From JAJFVC01 sp039698075 (lineage in GTDB: Bacteria > Planctomycetota > Planctomycetia > Pirellulales > Thermoguttaceae): a stretch of 5,382 nucleotides of DNA. A model generated the notes under the pieces. That model searched no databases. It was not told where the DNA came from and was given only the letters and a program-made list of their open reading frames with translations. Below are positions 1 to 5,269 of this stretch, in pieces. The stretch's first letter is position 1; each line of letters opens with the position of its first letter. The DNA lies in contig JBDKTJ010000149.1 of assembly GCA_039698075.1 (NCBI GenBank), positions 1 through 5,382 on the forward strand. Direction: 5' to 3'. The translations under genes and the position numbers were made by a program.

Positions 1-286
1 GCGGGCTGCTGGGTTTGGTCGACGGCCCGGCGACCTTGGCCGGCACGACCGTCGGCGCGCTGCGCGTGTTGAAAAGACTCAACTGCGCGTCCCGCAACAA
101 CGCGTCGGTTCGGTTGGGACCGTCGGACCGCTGAGCCACGGGCGTTTTGTCGTCCCCGGCGTTGCGATAGCGCAGCACGGCCACGACGCCCAGCACCACG
201 ATCAAGACGCCGATCACCGTCATGCCGATCTTGGCTTCCCGGCCGAGCCGCGGTGACGCCGCCGGTTTCGATTCCTTTTCGCTCAT
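1..286 (-). CDS. N-terminus of a single-pass membrane protein downstream of rsmH (partial)
   Basis: The visible 95 residues start MSEKESKPAASPRLGREAKI. One hydrophobic segment follows at about residues 20-38 (IGMTVIGVLIVVLGVVAVL), then a polar linker rich in Pro, Ser, Thr and Ala. The basic residues before the segment and the lack of a cleavage-type motif suggest a signal anchor with the bulk outside the cytoplasm. The start is well supported by an AAGGAGG ribosome binding site 7 nt upstream, the best in the window. It follows rsmH by 31 nt in the same direction, so it is probably co-transcribed. This is the position of ftsL in many dcw clusters, but the segment after the membrane helix is not a leucine-zipper coiled coil, so I do not call it FtsL. 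Related planctomycete proteins at this place may carry a C-terminal LysM or similar wall-binding domain; that is recollection, and the C-terminus lies outside the window. Confidence 0.7.
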   Translation of the reverse strand, partial: MSEKESKPAASPRLGREAKIGMTVIGVLIVVLGVVAVLRYRNAGDDKTPVAQRSDGPNRTDALLRDAQLSLFNTRSAPTVVPAKVAGPSTKPSSP

Positions 287-293
287 ATGCTCG

Positions 294-300
294 CCTCCTT
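294..300 (-). promoter_or_regulatory. Strong ribosome binding site of the membrane-protein gene
   Basis: AAGGAGG on the minus strand, 7 nt before the ATG at 286. It decides the start of the partial gene. It is much stronger than the sites before rsmH, mraZ and the glycosyltransferase. Confidence 0.75.
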
Positions 301-317
301 GCGATGAGCCGTTTCAA

Positions 318-1199
318 TTATCGTCGTTGCGCCACACGCAGCTTGGCGCTGCGCGAACGCGGGTTTTCTGCAATCTCCCGCTCGTCGGGCCGCACCGGAC
401 GCCGCGTCAACACGTCGAGCCGCGGGTCCGCCAAAAACGCCTCCTTCACCCGCCGATCTTCCAGCGAGTGAAAACTGATGATCGCCAGCCGCGCTCCCTT
501 TTTCAAACAATCGGGAATGCGCCGCAGGGCGATTTCCAACGATTTCAGTTCGTCATTGACCACGATGCGCAGGGCCTGGAACGTTCGCGTGGCCGGATCG
601 ATCCGTTGCGCGTCCGGCGTGCGCGGAACCACCGAACGAACCAACTCGGCCAGTTCGGCCGATGTTTCGATCGGGTGGTCGTGCCGCCGTGCGACGATCG
701 CCCGGGCGATCCGCGGACTGTATCGCTCCTCGCCGTAACGCGAAATCAACTCGGTCAAATGTTCGACGCTCAGCCGATTGATCAGCCGCCGGGCCGGTTC
801 GCCCGACATCGGATCGAATCGCAAATCCAACGGGCCGTCGGACGAAAAACTGAATCCGCGGTTTCGGTCGGCCAACTGATCGCTCGACAAACCAAGGTCG
901 AGCACCACGCCGTCGACCGCGTCGAGGGCCAATTGTTTCAGGGTTTCGGGCAGGTCGCAAAAATTGGTTTGAACGAGTTTCAGCGGGCGTCCGCGCAGAC
1001 TTTGTTCCGCGGCGTCCAGCGCCGCCGGATCGCGGTCCAGGCCGATCACCAGCCCGGTGGGCCCAACCGCATCGGTCAGCGCGCGGGCGTGGCCTCCGCC
1101 GCCGAAGGTGCCGTCGACCAGCACCTGGCCCGGCCGCGGGTCGAGCCAGCGGACCACTTGCTCCAACAAAACGGGCACGTGAACCGTCGGCTCGTTCAT
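318..1199 (-). CDS. rsmH: 16S rRNA (cytosine(1402)-N4)-methyltransferase RsmH (MraW)
   Basis: Cytoplasmic SAM-dependent enzyme that methylates N4 of C1402 (E. coli numbering) in the decoding centre of 16S rRNA. The protein is 293 residues, slightly shorter than the E. coli enzyme of about 313. It shows the family motifs in order: HVPVLLEQV near residue 7, the SAM-binding loop DGTFGGGGH (29-37), the acidic residue in GLDRDP (D55), DLGLSS (101-106), RGFSF and DGPLDLRFDP (114-130), TFQALRI (206-212), ISFHSLEDR (241-249) and NPRSRSAKLR (279-288). The ATG at 1199 is chosen because MNEPTVHVPVLLEQV is the normal RsmH N-terminus. An in-frame GTG at 1280 would add 27 residues with no family resemblance, encoded inside a direct repeat. 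The site before ATG 1199 is weak (GGGG only 3 nt away). It lies between mraZ and the membrane-protein gene, the usual dcw order. Confidence 0.97.
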   Translation of the reverse strand: MNEPTVHVPVLLEQVVRWLDPRPGQVLVDGTFGGGGHARALTDAVGPTGLVIGLDRDPAALDAAEQSLRGRPLKLVQTNFCDLPETLKQLALDAVDGVVLDLGLSSDQLADRNRGFSFSSDGPLDLRFDPMSGEPARRLINRLSVEHLTELISRYGEERYSPRIARAIVARRHDHPIETSAELAELVRSVVPRTPDAQRIDPATRTFQALRIVVNDELKSLEIALRRIPDCLKKGARLAIISFHSLEDRRVKEAFLADPRLDVLTRRPVRPDEREIAENPRSRSAKLRVAQRR

Positions 1200-1243
1200 A
1201 ATCCCCAACTGTTTTTCTATCGACTCGAAATTCTCAAACCGCC

Positions 1244-1292
1244 GACAAGCCAAAACGTTTTCCAGTGACTCTAAAAACACTCGCCGCGGGCG
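1244..1292 (-). repeat. Imperfect direct repeat, copy B (rsmH-proximal)
   Basis: On the minus strand it begins CGCCCGCGGCGAGTGTTTTT and ends GGCTTGTC. It matches copy A (1317-1364) with about five substitutions and a one-base length difference in the T run. It spans the alternative GTG start of rsmH at 1280, which argues against that start. Copy B lacks the 5' hairpin arm present beside copy A. A short CGCC/GGCG stem lies at 1282-1292 and is followed by T7 on the plus strand. Confidence 0.8.
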
Positions 1293-1316
1293 TTTTTTTG
1301 GGTGTCGATACGTCGT

Positions 1317-1364
1317 GACAAACCAAATCGTCTTCCTGTGACTCTAAAACACTCGCCTCGGGCG
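1317..1364 (-). repeat. Imperfect direct repeat, copy A (mraZ-proximal)
   Basis: On the minus strand it begins CGCCCGAGGCGAGTGTTTTA and ends GGTTTGTC. Copies A and B are offset by 72-73 bp and lie in the same orientation. The 5' end of copy A forms the 3' arm of the hairpin at 1348-1396. Confidence 0.8.
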
Positions 1365-1396
1365 CTTCCGTGCGCCCGTTTACGAGGTCGAGTGTT
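1348..1396 (-). other. Bulged hairpin in mraZ-rsmH spacer, possible attenuator or processing site
   Basis: Three stems nest around one axis: outer AACACTCG/CGAGTGTT (1348-1355 with 1389-1396), middle CCTC/GAGG (1356-1359 with 1384-1387) and inner GGGCGC/GCGCCC (1360-1365 with 1372-1377). The loop is 6 nt, with bulges at 1378-1383 and 1388. In the mraZ-to-rsmH transcript the 3' arm ends GTGTTTTAG, so the U-run is short and partly inside the stem. That fits a weak terminator, an attenuator or an RNase site better than a strong terminator. The pairing is seen directly; the role is inferred. Confidence 0.5.
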
Positions 1397-1583
1397 CGCG
1401 GCGTCCTCTCCGAGGAGGCGTTTCGCGGTTTCGCAACCGGCAGACGTCCTTGGCTGCCCGTCCGTGAAGAAGGTCGCTTCTGTGTTGCGTCGGTCTGGTG
1501 GCCGCGGACCGACGCTTGTGCGACATTCTCACGCGTAGCGAATCAAACCAACAAACCAAACCCAGAAAAAAGAAAAGGTCCTT

Positions 1584-2018
1584 TCAACGAAAGGCGGCCT
1601 CGGCGATTTCGTCGTAGTGGCCTCGTCGCTCGGCCAAGTACGACCGCCATCGATCCGCGGCCCAAATTTCCACGTGATCCTGAACTCCCAGCAACATGAC
1701 ATCCTTGCTCAGCCCGGCCAGCTCGGCCAACTCGGGCGGCACTCGCACGCGTCCTTGCGAATCGAGCTCCACCCGCTGCGCCCGGGCGTAAAACAACCGA
1801 TTGAACGTCCGCACGTCCTGACGAGTCGGCGAGGCCTGAGCCAACCGATCGGCCAGCCGAGCGAACGCATCCTCCGCGTAAAGAGCCAACGATTGATCGG
1901 TGCCCGGCGTCAGATAAACCGCTTGCCGATCAGACGCCAACGCGTCGCGCAGGCGTTTCGGAATCGCCACGCGCCGCTTGTCGTCAATCGAACGGAGAAA
2001 TTCGCCGGTCAGCAACAT
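1584..2018 (-). CDS. mraZ: Transcriptional regulator MraZ
   Basis: DNA-binding regulator of the dcw cluster with two SpoVT/AbrB-like halves; the family forms ring-shaped oligomers. The protein is 144 residues, close to the usual 140-155. The first half begins MLLTGEFLRSIDDKRRVAIP with the D-x3-R signature at D12-R16. The common Gly before the second Arg is Arg here (DDKRR instead of DDKGR). The second half has RLFYARAQRVELDSQGRVRV with D86-R90, then GVQDHVEIW (111-119). The start at 2018 is chosen because it gives the family N-terminus. A longer frame from 2201 would run through the operator and promoter and overlap the glycosyltransferase gene. The gene lies 143 bp after the glycosyltransferase and is the first gene of the dcw head. 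Four TGGG boxes directly upstream suggest that it represses its own promoter. Confidence 0.97.
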   Translation of the reverse strand: MLLTGEFLRSIDDKRRVAIPKRLRDALASDRQAVYLTPGTDQSLALYAEDAFARLADRLAQASPTRQDVRTFNRLFYARAQRVELDSQGRVRVPPELAELAGLSKDVMLLGVQDHVEIWAADRWRSYLAERRGHYDEIAEAAFR

Positions 2019-2033
2019 GAGTTCACCACAAAT

Positions 2034-2078
2034 CCCCACTGGACCCCACAAGGTCCCAAAGATACCGCTTTTCTCCCA
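2034..2078 (-). promoter_or_regulatory. MraZ operator: TGGG boxes in 10-bp register
   Basis: On the mraZ coding strand TGGGN occurs at 2078-2074 (TGGGA), 2058-2054 (TGGGA), 2048-2044 (TGGGG) and 2038-2034 (TGGGG). The box starts are exactly 20, 10 and 10 bp apart, with one register position (2068) skipped and a degenerate TGGTG at 2028-2024. E. coli MraZ is known to bind TGGGN direct repeats separated by 5 nt ahead of its own gene, which is the arrangement here. The boxes overlap the predicted promoter and leader, which is consistent with autorepression. The match is direct; binding in this organism is inferred. Confidence 0.85.
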
Positions 2079-2087
2079 AAGGCACAA
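2059..2087 (-). promoter_or_regulatory. Candidate mraZ promoter
   Basis: Minus-strand TTGTGC (2087-2082) and TATCTT (2064-2059) are separated by 17 bp. They match the sigma70 consensus at 3/6 and 4/6. The start point would fall near 2052 and give a leader of about 34 nt. One TGGG box would lie in the spacer and another between the -10 and the start point, as expected for a repressed promoter. The match is weak and gains credit mainly from the operator around it. Confidence 0.4.
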
Positions 2088-2161
2088 GCCGATTTTTTCG
2101 CGGGTTTTTGGCTTCCCTACGCGGTGCTGGCATTGCCTGCATCGCCACGCGCGGCCAGGGG

Positions 2162-3298
2162 TTAGGGGTGCGAGTTTTTGGCCTCGACGAGACCTTGCCA
2201 AAGTTCTTCGTAGGCGGTTACGACGCGGGAAATCGTGAAATTCTGCTCGACGCGGCGACGGTTTTCTTGACCGATGGCGGCGGCCATGTCGGGATGTGAC
2301 ATGAAGTCGGCGATTCTGGCGGTCAGCGCCTGCGAGTCGCCGTAGGCCACGGTTTGCCGGTCCGACTGGGGCCCGAGCAGCTCCGCGACTCCTTCAACCT
2401 GCGTGGCCACGACGGGCAGGCCGCTGGCCATCGCCTCCAACACGACGTTGGGCATCCCTTCCCAACGCGATGGCAGGACCAGCAGTCGGCTGGCCGCCAG
2501 GATCGCCGGCACGTCGCTGCGTCGCCCGACAAAATGGACGCGGTCGACGAGATGGAGATTTCGGCAGACGCCCTCGAGTTTTTGACGCAGCGAACCTTCG
2601 CCGACCAGGAGCAAGTCGCAGTCGGGCCGTTGCGACAGCCAGGTTTTTGCGGTGTTAAGCAACCAATCGACGCCCTTTTGCGGATCGAGCCGTCCGATGA
2701 ACGTCACCAAACGTCGGCCAGGGGCGATGTTCAGCGTTGCCAAGTCGACGGGTGTCTTGGCCGGAAAAACGTCCAGATCGACGCCGTTGGGGATCACGAC
2801 CAGTTTGTCGGTCGGGATTCCGCCGTGGGCGTTGGAGAAATCGGCCACCGATTGGCTGACGCAGACGTACCGGTCGGCCCAGTTTTCTGTCCAACGGTCG
2901 AGCCAAAGATGCCAGGCGGCCTGGTGTTCGGCCACCCGAATGCCTGAAACCACGATCGGCACCCCTGCCCTTCGTGCAGCAATCCGTCCGACCACGTTGG
3001 CATGAAAAAGGAAGGTTTGGGCAACTTGGGGTGTGTTGGCTAGCAGCAGTTTTTTCAGACGTCGGACAATCACGGGAAACTGCCAAGGCGTGTGGCCGCC
3101 GAGACAGTAGGTTGGGACGTCCGCGGCTTCAAGTCGGGGGAGGCAGGAGTTTTGGGTGTCTTGAGGCTTTGGGCCCAGGCAATACACGGTCGGCGCGAAT
3201 CGACGGCGGTCCATACGCACGGCCAACTCGGTCAGGCAGCGTTCGGCGCCGCCGAGGTTGAGTTCGGTGATGCACAGGGCAATCGAGAGTGGCGTCAT
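2162..3298 (-). CDS. Glycosyltransferase family 4 (GT-B fold)
   Basis: Probably transfers a sugar from a nucleotide-sugar donor to an envelope or exopolysaccharide acceptor; the substrate cannot be read from sequence. The protein is 378 residues, normal for the family. The N-terminal acceptor domain starts MTPLSIALCITELNLGGAER with the Gly-Gly-Ala-Glu loop at 16-19, and a conserved-type His lies in FLFHANVVGR (H99). The C-terminal donor domain has NGVDLDVF (171-178), FIGRLDPQKG (200-209), LLVGEGSL (230-237) and the E-x7-E signature EGMPNVVLE (E280-E288) followed by AMASGLPVVAT. There is no signal peptide or membrane segment, so it is cytoplasmic or membrane-associated. The start at 3298 is chosen because the GT fold begins there and a good promoter lies just upstream. 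It has no strong ribosome binding site. Readthrough into mraZ is possible, as no clear terminator separates them. Confidence 0.92.
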   Translation of the reverse strand: MTPLSIALCITELNLGGAERCLTELAVRMDRRRFAPTVYCLGPKPQDTQNSCLPRLEAADVPTYCLGGHTPWQFPVIVRRLKKLLLANTPQVAQTFLFHANVVGRIAARRAGVPIVVSGIRVAEHQAAWHLWLDRWTENWADRYVCVSQSVADFSNAHGGIPTDKLVVIPNGVDLDVFPAKTPVDLATLNIAPGRRLVTFIGRLDPQKGVDWLLNTAKTWLSQRPDCDLLLVGEGSLRQKLEGVCRNLHLVDRVHFVGRRSDVPAILAASRLLVLPSRWEGMPNVVLEAMASGLPVVATQVEGVAELLGPQSDRQTVAYGDSQALTARIADFMSHPDMAAAIGQENRRRVEQNFTISRVVTAYEELWQGLVEAKNSHP

Positions 3299-3343
3299 GG
3301 TCGAATCGGTGGGCCCGCCCCCTGCAAGCGAATGGATTTGCGG

Positions 3344-3372
3344 CTTATACTCATTTACGCCGCCGTGGTAAA
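3344..3372 (-). promoter_or_regulatory. Candidate promoter of the glycosyltransferase gene
   Basis: Minus-strand TTTACC (3372-3367) and TATAAG (3349-3344) have a 17-bp spacer and match the sigma70 consensus at 4/6 and 5/6. The start point would be near 3337, about 40 nt before the ATG at 3298. It lies inside the longer reading frame that begins at 3400, which argues for the shorter protein. Confidence 0.5.
3346..3351 (+). promoter_or_regulatory. Possible queA -10 element, overlapping the divergent -10
   Basis: TATACT matches the -10 consensus at 5/6, about 69 nt before the queA ATG. No good -35 sits 16-18 bp upstream. It shares four bases with the glycosyltransferase -10 on the other strand, so if both are used they would compete. 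Confidence 0.25.
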
Positions 3373-3419
3373 GCTCAGCTTGTTGAGAGACTTGATTCAT
3401 CGGAGAGAGGGGGGACGTG

Positions 3420-4466
3420 ATGTCGGACCTGGATCGGTATGACTATGATTTGCCGAAGGAGTTGATCGCGCAGTCGCCGGTCATTTGCCGTTCGGATGCT
3501 CGAATGTTGGTGGTGGACCGACAGCGCAAGTCGTTGGACCACCGTCACATCCGCGACTTGCCCGAGACGTTGCAATCGAACGACTGCCTGGTGATCAACA
3601 ACACGCGAGTCGTGCCGGCCCGATTGGTTGGGCGACGTCAAACCACGTGCGGCCACTGGGAAGGGCTTTTTGTCGAGGCCAGCCCCAACGGTCCTTGGCG
3701 CGTGCTCTGTAAAACCCGCGGCAGGCTCAAGCCGGGCGAAATCATTACGCTGGTCAACGCTCAGGGCGAAGACGACCTGCGGCTTCAGTTGGGCGCCAAG
3801 CAGTCGGACGGCTCCTGGATCGTCAAACCGCTGGTCCGCGACGATCCGTTTGTTCTGTTGGACCGCGTTGGCCGGGTGCCGTTGCCGCCGTACATTCGCA
3901 AGGGCGAGATGGTCGAGACGGACCGCGAAAACTATCAGACGGTGTTTGCCAAAACGCCCGGCGCGGTGGCGGCGCCGACGGCCGGACTGCATTTCACCGC
4001 CGCGCTGTTGGATCGTTTGGCCCAGGTGGGCGTCGAGCTTTGCCCACTGACGTTGCACGTCGGGCTTGGCACGTTTCGTCCGATCACGTCCGACACGCTG
4101 GCCGGCCACCCAATGCACGCCGAGTGGGGCAGCGTCGGGCAAGAGTCGGTCGATCGGATCGAGGCCTGCCGTCGGCGCGGCGGTCGTGTGGTTGCTGTCG
4201 GGACCACGTCAGTCCGGCTGCTCGAAACCGCCGCCGCGGACGGAACGCTCAAGCCGTTTTCGGGCTACACGGATTTGTTCATTCGTCCGCCGTATCGGTT
4301 TCAGGCGGTCGACGCGTTGTTGACCAATTTTCATCTACCGCGCACGACCTTGCTGGTGCTGGTCCGGACGTTCGGCGGCGACGAGCTGATTCGCCAAGCG
4401 TATGAGGAAGCGATTCGCGAGCAATACCGCTTTTACAGCTACGGCGATGCCATGTTGATTTTGTGA
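3420..4466 (+). CDS. queA: tRNA preQ1(34) S-adenosylmethionine ribosyltransferase-isomerase QueA
   Basis: Cytoplasmic enzyme that transfers and isomerises the ribosyl part of SAM onto preQ1 at the wobble base of GUN tRNAs, giving epoxyqueuosine. The protein is 348 residues against about 356 in E. coli, so it is complete. Family motifs are present in order: YDYDLPKELIAQ (7-18), INNTRVVPARL (59-69), VPLPPYIRKGE (153-163), YQTVFAK and GAVAAPTAGLHFT (172-193), LHVGLGTFRPI (212-222), HPMHAEW (230-236), VVAVGTTSVRLLE (257-269), DALLTNFHLPRTTL (298-311) and the C-terminal YRFYSYGDAMLIL. The ATG at 3420 is preferred over the GTG one codon earlier because the purine-rich AGGGGGG at 3408-3414 is then 5 nt away instead of 2. 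It is divergent from the glycosyltransferase. No tgt gene follows; a transposase remnant does. Confidence 0.98.
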   Translation: MSDLDRYDYDLPKELIAQSPVICRSDARMLVVDRQRKSLDHRHIRDLPETLQSNDCLVINNTRVVPARLVGRRQTTCGHWEGLFVEASPNGPWRVLCKTRGRLKPGEIITLVNAQGEDDLRLQLGAKQSDGSWIVKPLVRDDPFVLLDRVGRVPLPPYIRKGEMVETDRENYQTVFAKTPGAVAAPTAGLHFTAALLDRLAQVGVELCPLTLHVGLGTFRPITSDTLAGHPMHAEWGSVGQESVDRIEACRRRGGRVVAVGTTSVRLLETAAADGTLKPFSGYTDLFIRPPYRFQAVDALLTNFHLPRTTLLVLVRTFGGDELIRQAYEEAIREQYRFYSYGDAMLIL

Positions 4467-4532
4467 GGCATCCCCCGCTTGCAGCTTGCTCTGCCGCGTG
4501 GCATATTGTGCGTTTTGCCGAAGGTAGAACGA

Positions 4533-4655
4533 GTGTTAAGAGTTGTCGCCGTGGGATTCGCGTACCATGTGCTTAACCGCGCCAACGCGCGGATGAGGAT
4601 ATTTGACAAGCCGGAGGATTACGAAGCGTTCGAGCGAATCCTCGTGGCCGTCCCC
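4533..4655 (+). pseudogene. Decayed N-terminus of a RAYT (IS200-like) transposase
   Basis: About 38 residues read as the N-terminal core of REP-associated tyrosine transposases: VVAVGFAYHVLNRANARMRI, then FDKPEDYEAFERILV. After that the frame continues about 36 codons to a stop at 4752-4754 with sequence unlike the family (PATKPTTMVPDTFSTLTPF). The catalytic HUH and Tyr regions are therefore missing, and the gene is truncated. The first plausible start is a GTG at 4533; the usual Met-Pro-Arg beginning is gone. It lies 66 bp past queA in the same direction. The right boundary is approximate and probably lies between 4647 and 4680. It is distinct in sequence from the second RAYT gene at 5270. 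Confidence 0.78.
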
Positions 4656-4680
4656 GCAACGAAGCCGACAACAATGGTTC

Positions 4681-4714
4681 CTGACACCTTTTCCACCCTG
4701 ACACCTTTTCCACC
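4681..4714 (+). repeat. Perfect tandem 17-bp repeat beside the transposase remnant
   Basis: CTGACACCTTTTCCACC occurs twice head to tail (4681-4697 and 4698-4714) with no mismatch. Short inverted pieces GTTCC (4677-4681) and GGAAC (4719-4723) flank it. It sits just after the RAYT homology ends, so it is a candidate terminal or REP-type sequence of that element. I recall similar GGTTCCTGACACC strings near such transposases in environmental genomes but cannot verify this here. Confidence 0.8.
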
Positions 4715-4761
4715 CCATGGAACGGTGCGGACGTTGGATCGTTTTGATAGGTAGGAGGACA

Positions 4762-5061
4762 ATGATCTATACGAAAGAAATCATCAACGATGTAATCGGG
4801 GCACTCGAACAGCGAGGATTCCGAATCCGCCAAACGAATTTCCTGACCGGCGGCGGCTGGAAGATGCGATTGCTAACCAGAGGAGGCTTGCTGAGGGGGG
4901 CCCCTGTTCTTCAATACGAACCTGAGCAGCGTAGAATTCGTATCCTCAAACAGCACGTGTTTGCCCACAACGTGGTTGGCGACATTAGCTTAGATGATAA
5001 GGGAACCGTGGAACAACTCACTACGGCAATCCTGTCGGTGTTGGCTTCGCAGTGGAGCTGA
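4762..5061 (+). CDS. Hypothetical 99-residue protein, family not recognised
   Basis: The frame from ATG 4762 gives 99 residues starting MIYTKEIINDVIGALEQRGF. AGGAGG at 4753-4758 precedes it, though only 3 nt away, which is short. The first 18 residues look like an amphipathic helix. A glycine-rich turn follows (TGGGWKM, 29-35; RGGLLRGAP, 40-48), then an alternating segment VLQYEPEQRRIRILKQHV (49-66) of likely beta strands, and a C-terminal helix (82-96). There is no signal peptide, membrane segment or metal motif. The pattern suggests a small soluble alpha/beta protein; I assign no function. Its base composition is clearly lower in GC than queA or rsmH, and it lies between two RAYT sequences, so horizontal origin is likely. 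An upstream in-frame ATG at 4717 would add 15 residues and starts right after the tandem repeat; it is less likely. Confidence 0.6.
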   Translation: MIYTKEIINDVIGALEQRGFRIRQTNFLTGGGWKMRLLTRGGLLRGAPVLQYEPEQRRIRILKQHVFAHNVVGDISLDDKGTVEQLTTAILSVLASQWS

Positions 5062-5110
5062 AAGCAGGCGAGATTAAAGAGGACAGACACACATAATGGA
5101 TGGAATGTGC

Positions 5111-5134
5111 AAAATGCGGCACAATGCCGATTTT
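5111..5134. terminator. Small hairpin with flanking A and T tracts, possible bidirectional terminator
   Basis: CGGCA (5117-5121) and TGCCG (5125-5129) pair across a CAA loop. They are extended by AAAAT (5111-5115) and ATTTT (5130-5134) with a one-base bulge. It begins 50 nt after the stop of the 99-residue gene, a sensible place for its terminator. The stem is short and the T tract has only four bases. The rest of 5062-5269 shows no gene. Confidence 0.4.
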
Positions 5135-5234
5135 GGCGAAATGAAGTAAGCTTGCAATGACACATCGCTTCCGATGAACACGCTTCTGGCTCAGTACGAT
5201 TAGACGGGAACAAGTGGGACATTCTACTTTTTTG

Positions 5235-5263
5235 TTGACAAAAAAATAGTTTTTGGGTAGTCT
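5235..5263 (+). promoter_or_regulatory. Promoter of the second RAYT gene
   Basis: A perfect TTGACA (5235-5240) is followed after 17 bp by TAGTCT (5258-5263), a 3/6 -10 match. The spacer is A/T rich (A6, then TAGTTTTTGGG). The start point would fall at about 5269-5271, on the ATG at 5270, so the mRNA would be leaderless or nearly so. No ribosome binding site is visible in the few bases before the ATG. Confidence 0.55.
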
Positions 5264-5269
5264 GCTCGC

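Larger units (their letters stand above)
1200..1583. other. Noncoding mraZ-rsmH spacer (384 bp)
   Basis: No convincing gene in either direction; open frames here lack family resemblance and ribosome binding sites. In many bacteria mraZ and rsmH are nearly adjacent, so 384 bp is long. The spacer holds two imperfect copies of a 48/49-bp repeat (1244-1292 and 1317-1364) and a bulged hairpin (1348-1396). Just after the mraZ stop, on the coding strand, there is also a low-complexity run with several GGTTTG units (about 1541-1566). I found no good sigma70 promoter for rsmH in it. Confidence 0.8.

Noticed and set aside
222..1268. Long plus-strand open frame opposite rsmH
   Set aside because: It is antisense to a gene with full family motifs; its Arg/Gln/Pro-rich translation is typical of a high-GC shadow frame.
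1200..1280. N-terminal extension of RsmH from a GTG at 1280
   Set aside because: The added 27 residues have no RsmH resemblance and are encoded partly by the direct repeat. The family N-terminus begins at 1199.
1565..1583. Possible terminator right after the mraZ stop
   Set aside because: AAAGG and CCTTT are separated by one base, so no stable loop can form despite the following T-rich run.
1302..1699. Plus-strand open frames in the mraZ-rsmH spacer
   Set aside because: They have low-complexity Arg-rich translations and no ribosome binding site, and they overlap the repeat, the hairpin and the 3' end of mraZ.
2120..2151. Possible terminator hairpin after the glycosyltransferase
   Set aside because: The stem is broken (TGGC/GCCA and CGCG/CGCG with a 4-base bulge and a long loop), and no T tract follows on the transcribed strand.
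2019..2201. N-terminal extension of MraZ from 2201
   Set aside because: It would translate through the operator and promoter and overlap the end of the glycosyltransferase gene. MLLTGEF is the normal MraZ start.
3299..3400. N-terminal extension of the glycosyltransferase from 3400
   Set aside because: The extra 34 residues do not fit the GT-B fold, there is no ribosome binding site at 3400, and a good promoter lies inside the extension.
4479..4532. Upstream TTG start for the RAYT remnant
   Set aside because: The 18 residues before 4533 do not resemble RAYT N-termini and no ribosome binding site precedes the TTG.
4577..4592. Perfect CCGCGC-CAAC-GCGCGG inverted repeat
   Set aside because: It lies inside the RAYT homology and is explained by the codons for Asn-Arg-Ala-Asn-Ala-Arg.
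5100..5144. Tiny frame MECAKCGTMPILAK with a C-x2-C knuckle
   Set aside because: It has only 14 residues, no second cysteine pair and no continuation in other frames. It overlaps the terminator-like hairpin, so it is probably chance.
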